DNA of 64,000 nucleotides from Mycobacterium sp. 3519A (GTDB taxonomy: Bacteria; Actinomycetota; Actinomycetes; Mycobacteriales; Mycobacteriaceae): contig NZ_OESG01000013.1 in NCBI RefSeq assembly GCF_900240945.1, positions 1,488,001 through 1,552,000 on the forward strand, in the 5' to 3' direction. A model generated the notes under the pieces. That model did no database searches. It saw nothing but the letters and a program-made list of their open reading frames with translations, and was not told where the DNA came from. Of this stretch, positions 25,690 through 34,653 are shown one piece after another; the stretch's first letter is position 1, and the number at the start of each line of letters is the position of its first letter. The position numbers and the translations under genes were made by a program.

Positions 25690-27426
25690 GTGGCGACCGT
25701 TGCCGATCACATCATCTCAGCACTGTCGATCAGCGGCGTTCGCCGCGTGTACGGGCTGCCGGGGGACAGCCTCAACGGGTTCACCGACGCGATTCGACGA
25801 TCCGGTGAAATCACTTGGGAGCACGTACGCCACGAGGAGACGGCCGCATTCGCCGCCGCCGCCGACGCGGCGCTCACCGGACAGCTCGCGGTCTGCGCGG
25901 GCAGCTGCGGGCCGGGCAACCTGCATCTGATCAACGGGCTGTTCGACGCCCAGCGCAGCCGAGTTCCGGTACTGGCCATCGCGGCTCACATCCCGCGCAC
26001 CGAGATCGGCTCGGAGTACTTCCAGGAGACCCATCCGCAGGAACTGTTCCGCGACTGCAGCGTCTACCGGGAACTCGTCAGCACCCCGGAGATGGCGCCG
26101 CGCATTCTGGAGATGGGGATGCGCGCCGCAATCGAGGAACGCGGTGTCGCCGTCGTCGTCATCCCGGGCGAGATCTTCCTGCAGCGCGCCGAGACGTCGG
26201 CCTTCCTGACGCGGCCGGTCATCCCGACGAGGTCCGTGGTGCGTCCCGACGACGCGTCGCTGCGCCGAGCGGCCGACATCCTCAACGCCGCAGAGGCCGT
26301 CACGATCCTCGGCGGGGCGGGCGTCGAGGGCGCCCACGACGAGTTGATGACCGCGGCCGCGACGCTGAACGCACCCGTCGTACATGCGTTGCGCGGCAAG
26401 GAGTTCATCGAATACGACAACCCGTTCGACGTCGGTATGACCGGTCTGCTCGGGTTCGCGTCGGGATACAAGGCCATCAAAGAGTCCGACACGCTGCTGA
26501 TGTTGGGCACCGACTTTCCGTATCAGCAGTTCTATCCCGACCACGCGAAGGTGATTCAGGTCGACATCCGCGGCCGCAACCTCGGCCGTCGCGTACCGCT
26601 CGAACTCGGCCTCGTCGGCACGGTCAAGGACACGCTGGCCGCGCTGCAGCCGCTGCTGCGGCAGAAGAATCAGCGCGAGCATCTGGACCGCTCGCTGCGC
26701 CACTACGGCAAGACCCGCAAGACGCTGGACGATTTAGCCGTCAACGACCGCGACCGTTCTCCCATCCGACCGGAATATGTTGCGGGACTTGCCAATCAGC
26801 TTGCCAGCGACGATGCGGTGTTCACCGTCGACGTCGGATCGCCTGTGGTGTGGGCGGCGCGCTACGTGAAGATGAACGGACGCAGGCGACTTGTCGGGTC
26901 GTTCAACCACGGCACGATGGCGTGTGCGCTGCCGCACGCGATCGGCGCGCAGACTGCCAACCGCAACCGCCAAGTGGTCGCGCTGGCCGGCGACGGCGGT
27001 CTGACGATGATGTTCGGCGAGCTCGTCACGTTGATCCAGAACCGACTGCCGGTGAAGGTGATCGTGTTCAACAACTCGTCGCTGAACTTCGTCGAATTGG
27101 AGATGAAGGCGGCGGGCATCGTCAATTACGGCACCGATCTGGTGAACCCGAACTTCGCCGACGTCGCACGGGCGATGGGGATCTTCGGCCGTCGTGTCGA
27201 GAAACCGGCCGAGCTGCCGCAGGCGTTGAGGGACGCGTTCGCACATGACGGTCCTGCGCTCGTCGATGTGGTGACCGCCAGGCAGGAGTTGTCGATCCCG
27301 CCGGCGATCACAGTGGAGCAGGCCAAGGGGTTCTCGCTGTATGCGATCCGCACCATCATGGCCGGCCATGGCGACGAGTTGCTCGACCTGATCACCACCA
27401 ACGTCGCGCGCCGCATCCTCGACTGA
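25690..27426 (+). CDS. Thiamine-diphosphate enzyme, PoxB-like pyruvate:quinone dehydrogenase
   Basis: 578 residues from a GTG. Three-domain ThDP enzyme: the N-terminal PYR domain has the cofactor-activating glutamate in HVRHEETAAFAAAADA (near 49). The middle domain has AVTILGGAGVEGAH. The C-terminal PP domain has the ThDP/Mg motif GDGGLTMMFGEL, ending about 25 residues later in the NN pair of VFNNSSLNFVE. The overall pattern and the C-terminal extension resemble PoxB, which oxidatively decarboxylates pyruvate to acetate and passes electrons to the membrane. Acetolactate-synthase-like activities cannot be excluded. It ends 85 bases from the convergent HxlR gene. Confidence 0.82.
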   Translation: MATVADHIISALSISGVRRVYGLPGDSLNGFTDAIRRSGEITWEHVRHEETAAFAAAADAALTGQLAVCAGSCGPGNLHLINGLFDAQRSRVPVLAIAAHIPRTEIGSEYFQETHPQELFRDCSVYRELVSTPEMAPRILEMGMRAAIEERGVAVVVIPGEIFLQRAETSAFLTRPVIPTRSVVRPDDASLRRAADILNAAEAVTILGGAGVEGAHDELMTAAATLNAPVVHALRGKEFIEYDNPFDVGMTGLLGFASGYKAIKESDTLLMLGTDFPYQQFYPDHAKVIQVDIRGRNLGRRVPLELGLVGTVKDTLAALQPLLRQKNQREHLDRSLRHYGKTRKTLDDLAVNDRDRSPIRPEYVAGLANQLASDDAVFTVDVGSPVVWAARYVKMNGRRRLVGSFNHGTMACALPHAIGAQTANRNRQVVALAGDGGLTMMFGELVTLIQNRLPVKVIVFNNSSLNFVELEMKAAGIVNYGTDLVNPNFADVARAMGIFGRRVEKPAELPQALRDAFAHDGPALVDVVTARQELSIPPAITVEQAKGFSLYAIRTIMAGHGDELLDLITTNVARRILD

Positions 27427-27448
27427 TCTTGACCGCCCGTGACGGTTG

Positions 27449-27501
27449 AGTGGCCACTTGTGACACGCTTCGACGCGATTGGCGTGCGATAAGTGGCCAC
27501 T
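27449..27501. terminator. Inverted repeat between convergent poxB-like and hxlR genes
   Basis: AGTGGCCACTT (27449-27459) and AAGTGGCCACT (27491-27501) are perfect 11-bp inverted arms. CACGC (27464-27468) and GCGTG (27482-27486) extend the stem with a small mismatch region. The hairpin fills the gap between two convergent stops and could terminate both. No U tract follows. Confidence 0.55.
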
Positions 27502-27511
27502 GGACGAGAAA

Positions 27512-28186
27512 TCAGGCCGGGCGCGGCACGCTGGCCAGCGCGCTCTGCCCGATCCACCCCGGGATGGCCCTGCGCACGTCGGCCGGACCGGACACGGCGA
27601 CGCTGCCGTCGAGCAGCGCGTGTTGCCAACTGGTGTCGCCGCGCCAGATCCGGGTGAGCGTGCGCAGGCTGGTTTCCACGGTTCCCGCCACCTCGTGGCC
27701 GGGGTCGAAATCGCACACATCAGCCTCGCCGTCGGCGACGACCAGCCACCAGCGCGAGGCCTTGGGCGCCACCCCGTCCAGGCGGAACGCCAGCGTGGTG
27801 CGGGTCCGCGGCCATTCCTCGATAGGAATGGTGCGGCGCATATCCCACATCAGCAGATGCGGATCGAGGTCCTCCTCACCGAGTTCGCCGATCCAGCGCA
27901 CACCCCACGCGCCCAGCGCCTCGACCACGTCGGTGAGCTCCTTGCCGCACTCGGTCAGCGAGTACATCGTCCGGCCGTCGACCTCCTCGCGCGCGACGAC
28001 GCCCGCGCGGGTCAGCGACTTCAGCCGCTTCGACAGCAACGCGGGCGACATCTTCGGCACCCCACGGCGCAGCTCGTTGAAGTGCCTGCTGCCCAGCAGC
28101 AGCTCCCGGACGACGAGCACCGTCCAGCGCTCGTCGAGCAGCTCCATCGCCTTGGCCACCGGACAGAACTGGCCGTATCCGGACAT
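27512..28186 (-). CDS. HxlR-family transcriptional regulator with C-terminal sterol-carrier-like extension
   Basis: 224 residues, long for HxlR proteins (about 110-150). The first 95 residues are the winged helix: CPVAKAMELLDERWTVLVVR, then HFNELRRGVPKMSPALLSKRL and a wing with DGRTMYSLTECGKEL. From about 110 a second domain with RTTLAFRLDGVAPKASRWW and LLDGSVAVSGPADVRRAI resembles SCP2-type lipid-binding folds, perhaps the sensor. It is divergent from a methyltransferase across a 93-base spacer with repeated sites, so it probably controls itself and the methyltransferase-kinase pair. The upstream cysteine (C8) is conserved in redox-sensing HxlR members. Confidence 0.85.
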   Translation of the reverse strand: MSGYGQFCPVAKAMELLDERWTVLVVRELLLGSRHFNELRRGVPKMSPALLSKRLKSLTRAGVVAREEVDGRTMYSLTECGKELTDVVEALGAWGVRWIGELGEEDLDPHLLMWDMRRTIPIEEWPRTRTTLAFRLDGVAPKASRWWLVVADGEADVCDFDPGHEVAGTVETSLRTLTRIWRGDTSWQHALLDGSVAVSGPADVRRAIPGWIGQSALASVPRPA

Positions 28187-28208
28187 CGCGTTACCTCCCC
28201 GGTCCGCA

Positions 28209-28248
28209 CCCCAGTACAGATATGGAACCAGCCCCAGTACAGATCTGT
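28209..28248. promoter_or_regulatory. Candidate HxlR operator: 13-bp direct repeats and a palindrome
   Basis: CCCCAGTACAGAT occurs twice, at 28209-28221 and 28232-28244, with a 23-base period. The second copy runs into the perfect 10-bp palindrome ACAGATCTGT (28239-28248). Both lie in the divergent spacer between the HxlR regulator (start 28186) and the methyltransferase (28280), so autoregulation by HxlR is the simplest reading. Confidence 0.6.
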
Positions 28249-28279
28249 GACTAGTTTCGCCGCGATGTGACGACCGACG

Positions 28280-29116
28280 ATGTCAGGCATGAGCAACTTG
28301 ACCGCGGCTGTTGACCACAGCCAGATCGCCGCCAAACACCGCGCCATGTGGGCGTCGGGGGATTACCCGAAACTCGCCGCCGACCTGGTCGCCCCGCTGG
28401 GACCCGTGCTGGTCGAAGCCATCGGAGTGGGTCCGGGGGACCGCGTCCTCGACGTCGCCGCCGGCACCGGCAACGCCGCCATCCCGGCGGCACGGACCAA
28501 AGCCAGCGTGATCGCCAGCGACCTGTGTCCCGAGCTGTTGGAAAGCGGCCGCGCGCTCGCCGCCGAACAGGGTGTGCAGCTCGAGTGGCGCGAGGCCAAC
28601 GCCCACGCACTGCCGTTCGGCGACAACGAGTTCGACGTGGTGATGTCGTGTATCGGCGTGATGTTCGCCCCGTTCCACGAATTGGCAGCGGGCGAGTTGG
28701 TCCGGGTGACCAAACCGGGCGGCAGGATCGGCCTGATCAACTGGACGCCCGAGGGGCACATCGGCAAATTGTTCTCGACCATGAAGCCGTACATGCCCGC
28801 TCCGCCGCCGGGTGCGCAACCGCCGCCGCTGTGGGGACAGGAGGACCACGTCCGCGAGCTGTTCGGCGACCGCGTCACCGACCTGCAGATGGAACGCCGG
28901 ATGCTGCCCGTGCACCACTTCGCCGACGGCGCGGCGTTCCGCGACTACTTCAAGGCCACCTACGGGCCCACCATCGCGGCGTACCGCAACATCGAGGGTG
29001 ACGCGAACCGGGTGGCGGAACTGGACGAGGCGATCGCCCGCGTCGGCGACGCAGTCCTGCACGGCGACAACACCATGGAATGGGAGTACCTGCTCGTGAC
29101 GGCGCGCAAGGCCTGA
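28280..29116 (+). CDS. Class I SAM-dependent methyltransferase
   Basis: 278 residues from the ATG at 28280 (28289 is a possible alternative). The Rossmann SAM site is clear: motif I VLDVAAGTGNAAIPAA near 55-70, the acidic residue in VIASDLCPELLE, motif II EANAHALPFGDNEFDVVMS, and VTKPGGRIGLINWT after motif III. It resembles UbiE/COQ5-type methyltransferases, but the acceptor is unknown. It is the first gene rightwards of the HxlR regulator and is followed after 12 bases by a kinase-like gene. Expression is probably under HxlR control. Confidence 0.85.
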   Translation: MSGMSNLTAAVDHSQIAAKHRAMWASGDYPKLAADLVAPLGPVLVEAIGVGPGDRVLDVAAGTGNAAIPAARTKASVIASDLCPELLESGRALAAEQGVQLEWREANAHALPFGDNEFDVVMSCIGVMFAPFHELAAGELVRVTKPGGRIGLINWTPEGHIGKLFSTMKPYMPAPPPGAQPPPLWGQEDHVRELFGDRVTDLQMERRMLPVHHFADGAAFRDYFKATYGPTIAAYRNIEGDANRVAELDEAIARVGDAVLHGDNTMEWEYLLVTARKA

Positions 29117-29128
29117 CAACATGTCGGT

Positions 29129-30196
29129 GTGCCCAACGACGCCCAGCAGCTTCCGACTCTGACCGACGAAGCCCAGGCTGCGCTGCAGCGCTGGGTGCGA
29201 GAACAGGGCCTCGGGTCCGAGGTCGCCGATGTCCAACCGTTGACCGGCGGCACGCAGAACATCGTGGTGCGGGTGCACGTCGACGGTCGCCCAATGGTGT
29301 TGCGCCGTCCGCCACTGCATCCGCGGCCGACGAGCAACAACACCATGCTGCGCGAAATCGCGGCGCTGCGAACGCTGGCGGGCACCACCGTGCCGCACCC
29401 GGGTTTCATCGCGGGCTGCGACGACCTCGACGTGCTCGGGGTGGTGTTCTATCTGATGGAAGAGGTCGACGGCTTCAATCCCGGCGACAGCATGGAGCAG
29501 GCATACGTCGACAACGCCGACTGGCGGCACCGGGTCAGCCTGTCGTATGCGGCCAGCCTCGCGCAACTCGGCAACGTCGAGTGGGAGGGCAGTCCGCTCG
29601 CCGAGTTGAAACGGCCGGGTTCGTTTCTGCAACGGCAGGTGCCGCAGTTCCTGCGGCTGCTGGAAAGCTATCGGCACGACCGCTATTCGCCCGAATCGCT
29701 GGCCGTCACCGAGTTGGCGGACTGGCTGGAGACCAACCGGCCGCCGGACGGCAAGCCCGGCATCATGCATGGCGACCCGCATCTGAGCAACGTGCTGCTG
29801 CGCCGCGACAAGCCGGAGTTGGCCGCGTTCGTCGACTGGGAGATGTGCACGGTCGGCGATCCGCTGCTGGACCTCGGCTGGATGTTGATCTGCTGGCCGC
29901 TGGAGACCAACACGATCACCGCAGGCGCGCAACTCGCCGCGCTCGGTGGGTTGGCCAGCAGACGTGAACTGCTGGACGCCTATCTGGCCGCGGGCGGCCG
30001 CGAAACATCAAGCCTCAATTGGTATGTCGCGATGGCGTGCTTCAAACTCGGCATCGTCATCGAGGGCACATGGTCGCGCTACCTCATCGGGCAGGCGAGC
30101 AGGGACGCCGGCGAGCGACTGCACTCCAACGCCCAGAACCTGATCGACGTCGGCACCCAGGTGGCCAAGGGCGACAGTCCTTTTGGCGTCGACTAG
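29129..30196 (+). CDS. Phosphotransferase family protein (aminoglycoside-kinase/ACAD10-like)
   Basis: 355 residues from a GTG. A kinase-like fold of the APH/choline-kinase type: the N-lobe has PLTGGTQNIVVRVHVDG and the nucleotide lysine-region VLRRPP. The catalytic Brenner motif is PGIMHGDPHLSNVLL (Asp near 214) and the metal-binding motif is FVDWEMCTVGDPLLDLGW (Asp near 234). Mycobacterial relatives are commonly encoded with acyl-CoA dehydrogenases and may phosphorylate hydroxyacyl compounds. Antibiotic resistance is not implied. It ends with a 4-base tail overlap against the convergent IclR regulator. Confidence 0.8.
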   Translation: MPNDAQQLPTLTDEAQAALQRWVREQGLGSEVADVQPLTGGTQNIVVRVHVDGRPMVLRRPPLHPRPTSNNTMLREIAALRTLAGTTVPHPGFIAGCDDLDVLGVVFYLMEEVDGFNPGDSMEQAYVDNADWRHRVSLSYAASLAQLGNVEWEGSPLAELKRPGSFLQRQVPQFLRLLESYRHDRYSPESLAVTELADWLETNRPPDGKPGIMHGDPHLSNVLLRRDKPELAAFVDWEMCTVGDPLLDLGWMLICWPLETNTITAGAQLAALGGLASRRELLDAYLAAGGRETSSLNWYVAMACFKLGIVIEGTWSRYLIGQASRDAGERLHSNAQNLIDVGTQVAKGDSPFGVD

Positions 30197-30942
30197 AGCA
30201 GCCTGCTGATCCCGCGCGCCGCCACCTGCAGCGCGCCGAGCAGCCGCTGCCTGTCACGTTTGAGGGTCGCGACGACGACACCGATCGCCGCCACCACGGC
30301 ACCGTCGGAGGACTGCACCACCGGAACCGCCAACGAGCAAGCGCCAAGCGACATCTCCTCAGTGGTGGTTGCGACGCCGTCGCGCCGAACCCGCTCGAGT
30401 TGCGCTTCGAGTAGCTCAGGCCGGGTGATGGTGTACGGGGTGATGCGCGTCAAGTCGGCCAGCACCCGGTCGCGGACGTCGGCGGGGGAGTGCGCCAGTA
30501 GCACCTTCCCGACACCGGTGGCGTGCATGGGCAGTCGGGTGCCGACGGTGCTGACGATCGGCACCGATGCCCGGCCCTGCATCCGGTCCAGGTACAGCAC
30601 CTCATCGCCGTCGCGCACCGCAAGATGCACGGTCGCCATCGTTGCCGCGAAGACGTCGTGCAGAAACGGTTCGGCCACCTGTCGCAGGCTGCCCTGAACC
30701 GGCGCCAGCAAGCCGGCCTCCCAGACCAGTCGCCCGATCACATAGCGGCCGTCGTCGAGACGGTCCAGCGCGCCGCCCGCGACGAGTTCGCGGGCCAACC
30801 GGTGAGTCGTTGGCAGCGGGAGATCGGCGCGCCGGGCGATCTCCGACAGGGTCAGGCTGCGGTGGTGCTCGCCGAACGCGCCGAGCACCGCCAGCAGTCG
30901 GGAGGTGACGGTCGCTCCCGGCACCGACGTGTTCCCGGCCAT
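30193..30942 (-). CDS. IclR-family regulator of the protocatechuate operon
   Basis: 249 residues, full length for the family. The N-terminal winged helix contains LTLSEIARRADLPLPTTHRLARELV near 29-53. The effector domain shows HLAVRDGDEVLYLDRMQG, PMHATGVGKVLLAH and EEMSLGACSLAVPVV, the canonical small-molecule pocket. It is divergent from pcaH with 69 bases between the starts, so it is the likely PcaR-type regulator of pcaHGBLIJ, responding to protocatechuate or beta-ketoadipate. That is inferred from position, as effector specificity cannot be read from sequence. Confidence 0.87.
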   Translation of the reverse strand: MAGNTSVPGATVTSRLLAVLGAFGEHHRSLTLSEIARRADLPLPTTHRLARELVAGGALDRLDDGRYVIGRLVWEAGLLAPVQGSLRQVAEPFLHDVFAATMATVHLAVRDGDEVLYLDRMQGRASVPIVSTVGTRLPMHATGVGKVLLAHSPADVRDRVLADLTRITPYTITRPELLEAQLERVRRDGVATTTEEMSLGACSLAVPVVQSSDGAVVAAIGVVVATLKRDRQRLLGALQVAARGISRLL

Positions 30943-31011
30943 TTGAACACCCTTTCGCTGAGTGGAAGCCTAACCTTCATACCGCGCGTTGTCGCCGGTA
31001 CGGTGCGGGCT
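30943..31011. promoter_or_regulatory. Divergent IclR-pcaH control region
   Basis: A 69-base spacer must hold the promoters of both the IclR regulator and the pca operon. The only symmetry I see is TTC-N8-GAA (TTCGCTGAGTGGAA), a weak dyad that could be part of an IclR box. There is no clear ribosome site directly ahead of pcaH, so its transcript may have a short leader. Confidence 0.4.
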
Positions 31012-31758
31012 ATGACAGGGCAGGCGGAGATCACCGCGGAGATCGCGGCGATCCACACGGACTATCACCGGGCAGGCGTCGAGGAAACCCAACCGCGGCT
31101 GCACTATCCGCCGTACCGCAGCAGTACGCTGCGCCATCCGCATCACGACCTACATCAGGTTGACCCGGAAGCGATCGAGCTGTGGGCGCCGTGCTTCGGC
31201 CGAACCGACGTGGACCCGCTCGAGGCGGATCTGACGATCCAACACACCGGCGAACCGATCGGCGAGCGCACCGTGATCACCGGACGAATCGTCGACGGCG
31301 ACGGCAGACCGGTGCGCGGCCAACTCGTCGAGATCTGGCAGGCCAACGCCGCGGGACGGTATCTGCACCAACGCGATCAGCATCCCGCGCCACTGGACCC
31401 GAACTTCACCGGCGTCGGGCGATGCCTGACCGACGGCGACGGCACCTACCGGTTCACCACGATCAAGCCCGGGCCGTACCCGTGGCGCAACCACCACAAT
31501 GCGTGGCGGCCCGCGCACATCCATTTCTCGTTGTTCGGAACGGATTTCACCCAACGGATGATCACCCAGATGTACTTCCCCGGTGACCCGCTCTTCGCAT
31601 TGGATCCCATCTACCAGTCGATCACCGACCAGAAGGCCCGCGATCGGCTTGTCGCCACCTACGACCATGACGTCACCAGCCACGAATGGGCCACCGGTTA
31701 CCGGTGGGACATCGTGTTGACCGGCGCCGCCGGGACACCGTTCGAGGACGCCCGATGA
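31012..31758 (+). CDS. pcaH: Protocatechuate 3,4-dioxygenase beta subunit
   Basis: 248 residues from the ATG at 31012. The intradiol dioxygenase subunit carrying the ferric iron. All four ligands are visible with the expected spacing: Y117 (AAGRYLHQ), Y156 (GPYPWRN), H169 and H171 (WRPAHIHFS). With PcaG it opens the ring of protocatechuate between the hydroxyls to give 3-carboxy-cis,cis-muconate. It is the first gene of a six-gene run in which every junction overlaps by four bases, the next being ATGA into pcaG. Confidence 0.95.
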   Translation: MTGQAEITAEIAAIHTDYHRAGVEETQPRLHYPPYRSSTLRHPHHDLHQVDPEAIELWAPCFGRTDVDPLEADLTIQHTGEPIGERTVITGRIVDGDGRPVRGQLVEIWQANAAGRYLHQRDQHPAPLDPNFTGVGRCLTDGDGTYRFTTIKPGPYPWRNHHNAWRPAHIHFSLFGTDFTQRMITQMYFPGDPLFALDPIYQSITDQKARDRLVATYDHDVTSHEWATGYRWDIVLTGAAGTPFEDAR

Positions 31759-32312
31759 GCACCATGACCGCGACGCCGGGCCAGACGATCGGGCCGTTCT
31801 TCGGCTATGCGCTGCCGTTCGACCGGGGCAACGAACTCGTCCCGCCCGGCTCGCCCGGCGCCATCCGGTTGCGCGGCGTCGTCACCGACGGCGCGGGCAC
31901 CGCGGTGCCCGATGCGCTGGTGGAGATCTGGCAGGGCGACGCCAACGGTGTGGTGCCGACGGCGGCGGGTTCGTTGCGACGCGACGGGTGGACCTTCACA
32001 GGGTGGGGGCGCGCAAGCACCGACGCCGACGGGCACTACAGCTTCACGACGGTCAAACCCGGCCCGGTGCAACCCGATTCGGCACCGTTTTACGCCGTCA
32101 CAGTGTTCGCCCGCGGCCTGCTGAACCGGCTCTTCACCCGTGCGTATGTACCCGACGACCGGCTTGGGTACGACGGACTGCTCAACTCGGTGCCGCCGGA
32201 GAGGCGGCACACCCTGATCGCGGTGCCTGACGATCACGGCCTGCGATTCGACATCAGGCTGCAAGGCGCCGACGAGACGGTGTTCCTGCGCTACCGGGGC
32301 CAACACCGATGA
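31755..32312 (+). CDS. pcaG: Protocatechuate 3,4-dioxygenase alpha subunit
   Basis: 185 residues, related to PcaH but lacking the iron ligands, as expected for the alpha chain. TPGQTIGPFFGYALPF at the N-terminus and DALVEIWQGDANG near 52-64 are family motifs, and FYAVTVFARGLLNRLFTRAY lines the substrate side of the active site. It forms the (alpha-beta)n dioxygenase with PcaH. Coupled to pcaH and pcaB by overlapping ATGA junctions. Confidence 0.94.
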   Translation: MSTMTATPGQTIGPFFGYALPFDRGNELVPPGSPGAIRLRGVVTDGAGTAVPDALVEIWQGDANGVVPTAAGSLRRDGWTFTGWGRASTDADGHYSFTTVKPGPVQPDSAPFYAVTVFARGLLNRLFTRAYVPDDRLGYDGLLNSVPPERRHTLIAVPDDHGLRFDIRLQGADETVFLRYRGQHR

Positions 32313-33511
32313 CCGACCTGTACTGGCCGGGCGATCACCGCGCCGGTTCGTTGTTCACCGATTCGGCGTTGCTGATGGCGCTGGTGTCAGTCGAAAGCGC
32401 TTGGCTCGCCGCACTTGTGGATGCCGGGGTCGCGCCGGCCGCCGCGCGGGCCGACCTGACCGCCGTCGTCTCCGCTGGGGACGCCGAGACGATCGCCGTC
32501 GCCGCCGAAGCCGACGGCAACCCGGTGCCCGGCCTACTCGCAGTGCTGCGCCAGCGAACCGGCGGCGAACCCGCGCGCTGGCTGCACCGCGGTCTGACCA
32601 GCCAGGACGTCATCGACACCGCGCTGATGCTGTGCACCCGGGATACGCTGTCGGCGGTGCATCGTGAAATCGTCTCGCAGATAGGCACTTTGATCACGCT
32701 AACCGAACGCCACCAACGTGACCCGATGGTGGCGCGCACGCTGACTCAGCCCGCGCTGCCCAGCACGGTCGGCATGAAGATCGCGAATTGGCTGTCCGCG
32801 GTGCTGGACGCCGCGGACACCGTCGCGGCACTGCCCCCGCTGCCGGCCCAGGCGGGCGGGGCCGCAGGCACGCTCGCCGCGACGACGGAACTGACCGGAT
32901 CGCCTGCCGATGCCGTATCGCTGTCGACGCGACTCGCCGCGGCGCTGGATCTGGCGTACACCGGGCCGTGGCACACCACCCGTTCGGTGCTCACCCGCAT
33001 CGGCGATGCGCTCGTGACATGTTGCGACGCATGGGGACACATCGCTGCCGACATTGCGACCGGCAGCAGGCATGAAATCGGTGAGCTGGCCGAGGGCAGC
33101 GGCGGTGGTTCGTCGACCATGCCGCACAAGAGCAATCCGGTGTTGTCGATACTGGTTCGGCGGGCCGCGCTGGCCGCCCCCGCGTTGGCGGCCACCCTGC
33201 ACACCGCCGCGGCGGCCAGTGTCGACGAACGCTCCGACGGGGCGTGGCACACCGAGTGGGCCACGATGCGCACGCTCGCGCGACGCACGGCGGTCGCCGC
33301 CGCCCACACCACTGAACTGCTCGAGGGACTTCGGATCGACACCGACCGCGCGGCGGCGAACCTGAGGGCCGCGGGTGACCTGCGGGCCGAGCAGCGGTCG
33401 ATGTCCGAATTGACCGGGCGCCCCGCACTTTCGAACTACACCGGCGCGGCGGACTTCCTGATCGACGCGACACTGCAACGCGCACGCCAGCACCTGAAGG
33501 AGGCGATATGA
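32309..33511 (+). CDS. pcaB: 3-carboxy-cis,cis-muconate cycloisomerase
   Basis: 400 residues of the fumarase/aspartase superfamily. The signature loop GGGSSTMPHKSNPVL near 264-278 carries the catalytic serine, with GLTSQDVIDTALML near 93-106 and RTLTQPALPSTVGMKIA in the second conserved region. It cyclises 3-carboxymuconate to gamma-carboxymuconolactone. It is shorter than many PcaB proteins (about 450) because the C-terminal helices end soon after GAADFLIDATLQ, but all catalytic regions are present. Confidence 0.93.
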   Translation: MTDLYWPGDHRAGSLFTDSALLMALVSVESAWLAALVDAGVAPAAARADLTAVVSAGDAETIAVAAEADGNPVPGLLAVLRQRTGGEPARWLHRGLTSQDVIDTALMLCTRDTLSAVHREIVSQIGTLITLTERHQRDPMVARTLTQPALPSTVGMKIANWLSAVLDAADTVAALPPLPAQAGGAAGTLAATTELTGSPADAVSLSTRLAAALDLAYTGPWHTTRSVLTRIGDALVTCCDAWGHIAADIATGSRHEIGELAEGSGGGSSTMPHKSNPVLSILVRRAALAAPALAATLHTAAAASVDERSDGAWHTEWATMRTLARRTAVAAAHTTELLEGLRIDTDRAAANLRAAGDLRAEQRSMSELTGRPALSNYTGAADFLIDATLQRARQHLKEAI

Positions 33512-34653
33512 CCGTGCCGGAACTCGTCGGCACCGATTTCGGCGGACCACGCGGCGCCGCCCTGCTGCTGCTCGGACCGTCGGTGGGCACGTCGGCCTCC
33601 GCACTGTGGGGCGCCTGCGCCGAACTCCTTGCCGAACATGTGCACGTGGTCGGCTGGGATCTACCGGGACACGGCCGCAGCCCGGCGAGTGGGTTCCGGA
33701 TTCCGGACCTGGCCGCAGGCGTGCTGGCGCTCGCCGATCAGATCGCGCCGCGCAGCGCCTTTCACTACGCAGGCAATTCGATCGGCGGTGCTGTCGGCCT
33801 GCAACTGCTGCTCGATGCTCCGCAGCGGGTGACGACGGCCGCGTTGGCATGCACCGGCGCGGTCATCGGCAGGCCTGAGGACTGGGCATCGCGGGCGGCT
33901 ACCGTGCGCGCGTCAGGCACCGACGCCGTCGTCGAACTCGCGACGCAGCGCTGGTTCGGCGCCGGTTTCGCCGAGCGGCGACCCGACGTCGTCGCCACCC
34001 TCGTCGGCGCGTTGCGGGCCACCGACGACGAGTCCTATGCCCAAGCATGTGAGGCGTTGGCGGAGTTCGATGTCACCGAACGCCTCGGCGAGATCACCAC
34101 ACCGGTGCTGGCGATCGGCGGCGCCGACGACGTTCCGACGCCGCCTGATTTGTTGGGACGGATCGCCTCCAGCGTCAAGGACGGTCGGATGATCGTGCTC
34201 AACGGTGTCGGTCACCTCGCGCCCGCGGAAGCCCCAGGCCGGATCGCCCGCCTGATCATCGGCCACCTGGCACCGAAGGATCCCGTCTACAACGCGGGCA
34301 TGGCGGTACGCCGCGAGGTGCTCGGCGACGCCCACGTCAACCGCGCGATCGCGGGCACCACCGAGTTCACCGCCGAATTCCAGGACCTGATCACCCGCTA
34401 CGCGTGGGGCACCATCTGGACGCGGCCGGGACTGGACCGCCGCGCCCGGTCGATGATCACGTTGACCGCCATGGTGGCCCGCGGCCACCACGAAGAGTTG
34501 GCGATGCATGTGCGCGCCGCGCGTCGCAACGGCCTCAGCACCGACGAGATCAAGGAGGTGCTGCTGCAGTCCGCGATCTATTGCGGTGTGCCGGACGCCA
34601 ACACCGCGTTTCGGATCGCGAACAAGGTGCTCGCCGAGGAGGCAGGCGCGTGA
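33508..34653 (+). CDS. pcaL: Bifunctional 3-oxoadipate enol-lactonase / 4-carboxymuconolactone decarboxylase
   Basis: 381 residues with two enzymes fused. Residues 1-255 are an alpha/beta hydrolase (PcaD-like) with nucleophile S91 in YAGNSIGGAVG and the catalytic His in NGVGHLAPAEAP near 235. Residues about 260-381 are the PcaC-like decarboxylase: DPVYNAGMAVRREVLGDAHV and the CMD motif GHHEELAMHVRAARRNGLST. The fusion converts carboxymuconolactone through the enol-lactone to 3-oxoadipate, and the same fusion is known from Rhodococcus and Streptomyces. Overlaps pcaB (ATGA) and pcaI (GTGA). Confidence 0.95.
   Translation: MTVPELVGTDFGGPRGAALLLLGPSVGTSASALWGACAELLAEHVHVVGWDLPGHGRSPASGFRIPDLAAGVLALADQIAPRSAFHYAGNSIGGAVGLQLLLDAPQRVTTAALACTGAVIGRPEDWASRAATVRASGTDAVVELATQRWFGAGFAERRPDVVATLVGALRATDDESYAQACEALAEFDVTERLGEITTPVLAIGGADDVPTPPDLLGRIASSVKDGRMIVLNGVGHLAPAEAPGRIARLIIGHLAPKDPVYNAGMAVRREVLGDAHVNRAIAGTTEFTAEFQDLITRYAWGTIWTRPGLDRRARSMITLTAMVARGHHEELAMHVRAARRNGLSTDEIKEVLLQSAIYCGVPDANTAFRIANKVLAEEAGA

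Noticed and set aside
29129..30196. Aminoglycoside resistance gene
   Set aside because: The kinase motifs are shared by a broad phosphotransferase family; the context is lipid or aromatic metabolism and length and motifs fit the acyl-metabolism branch.
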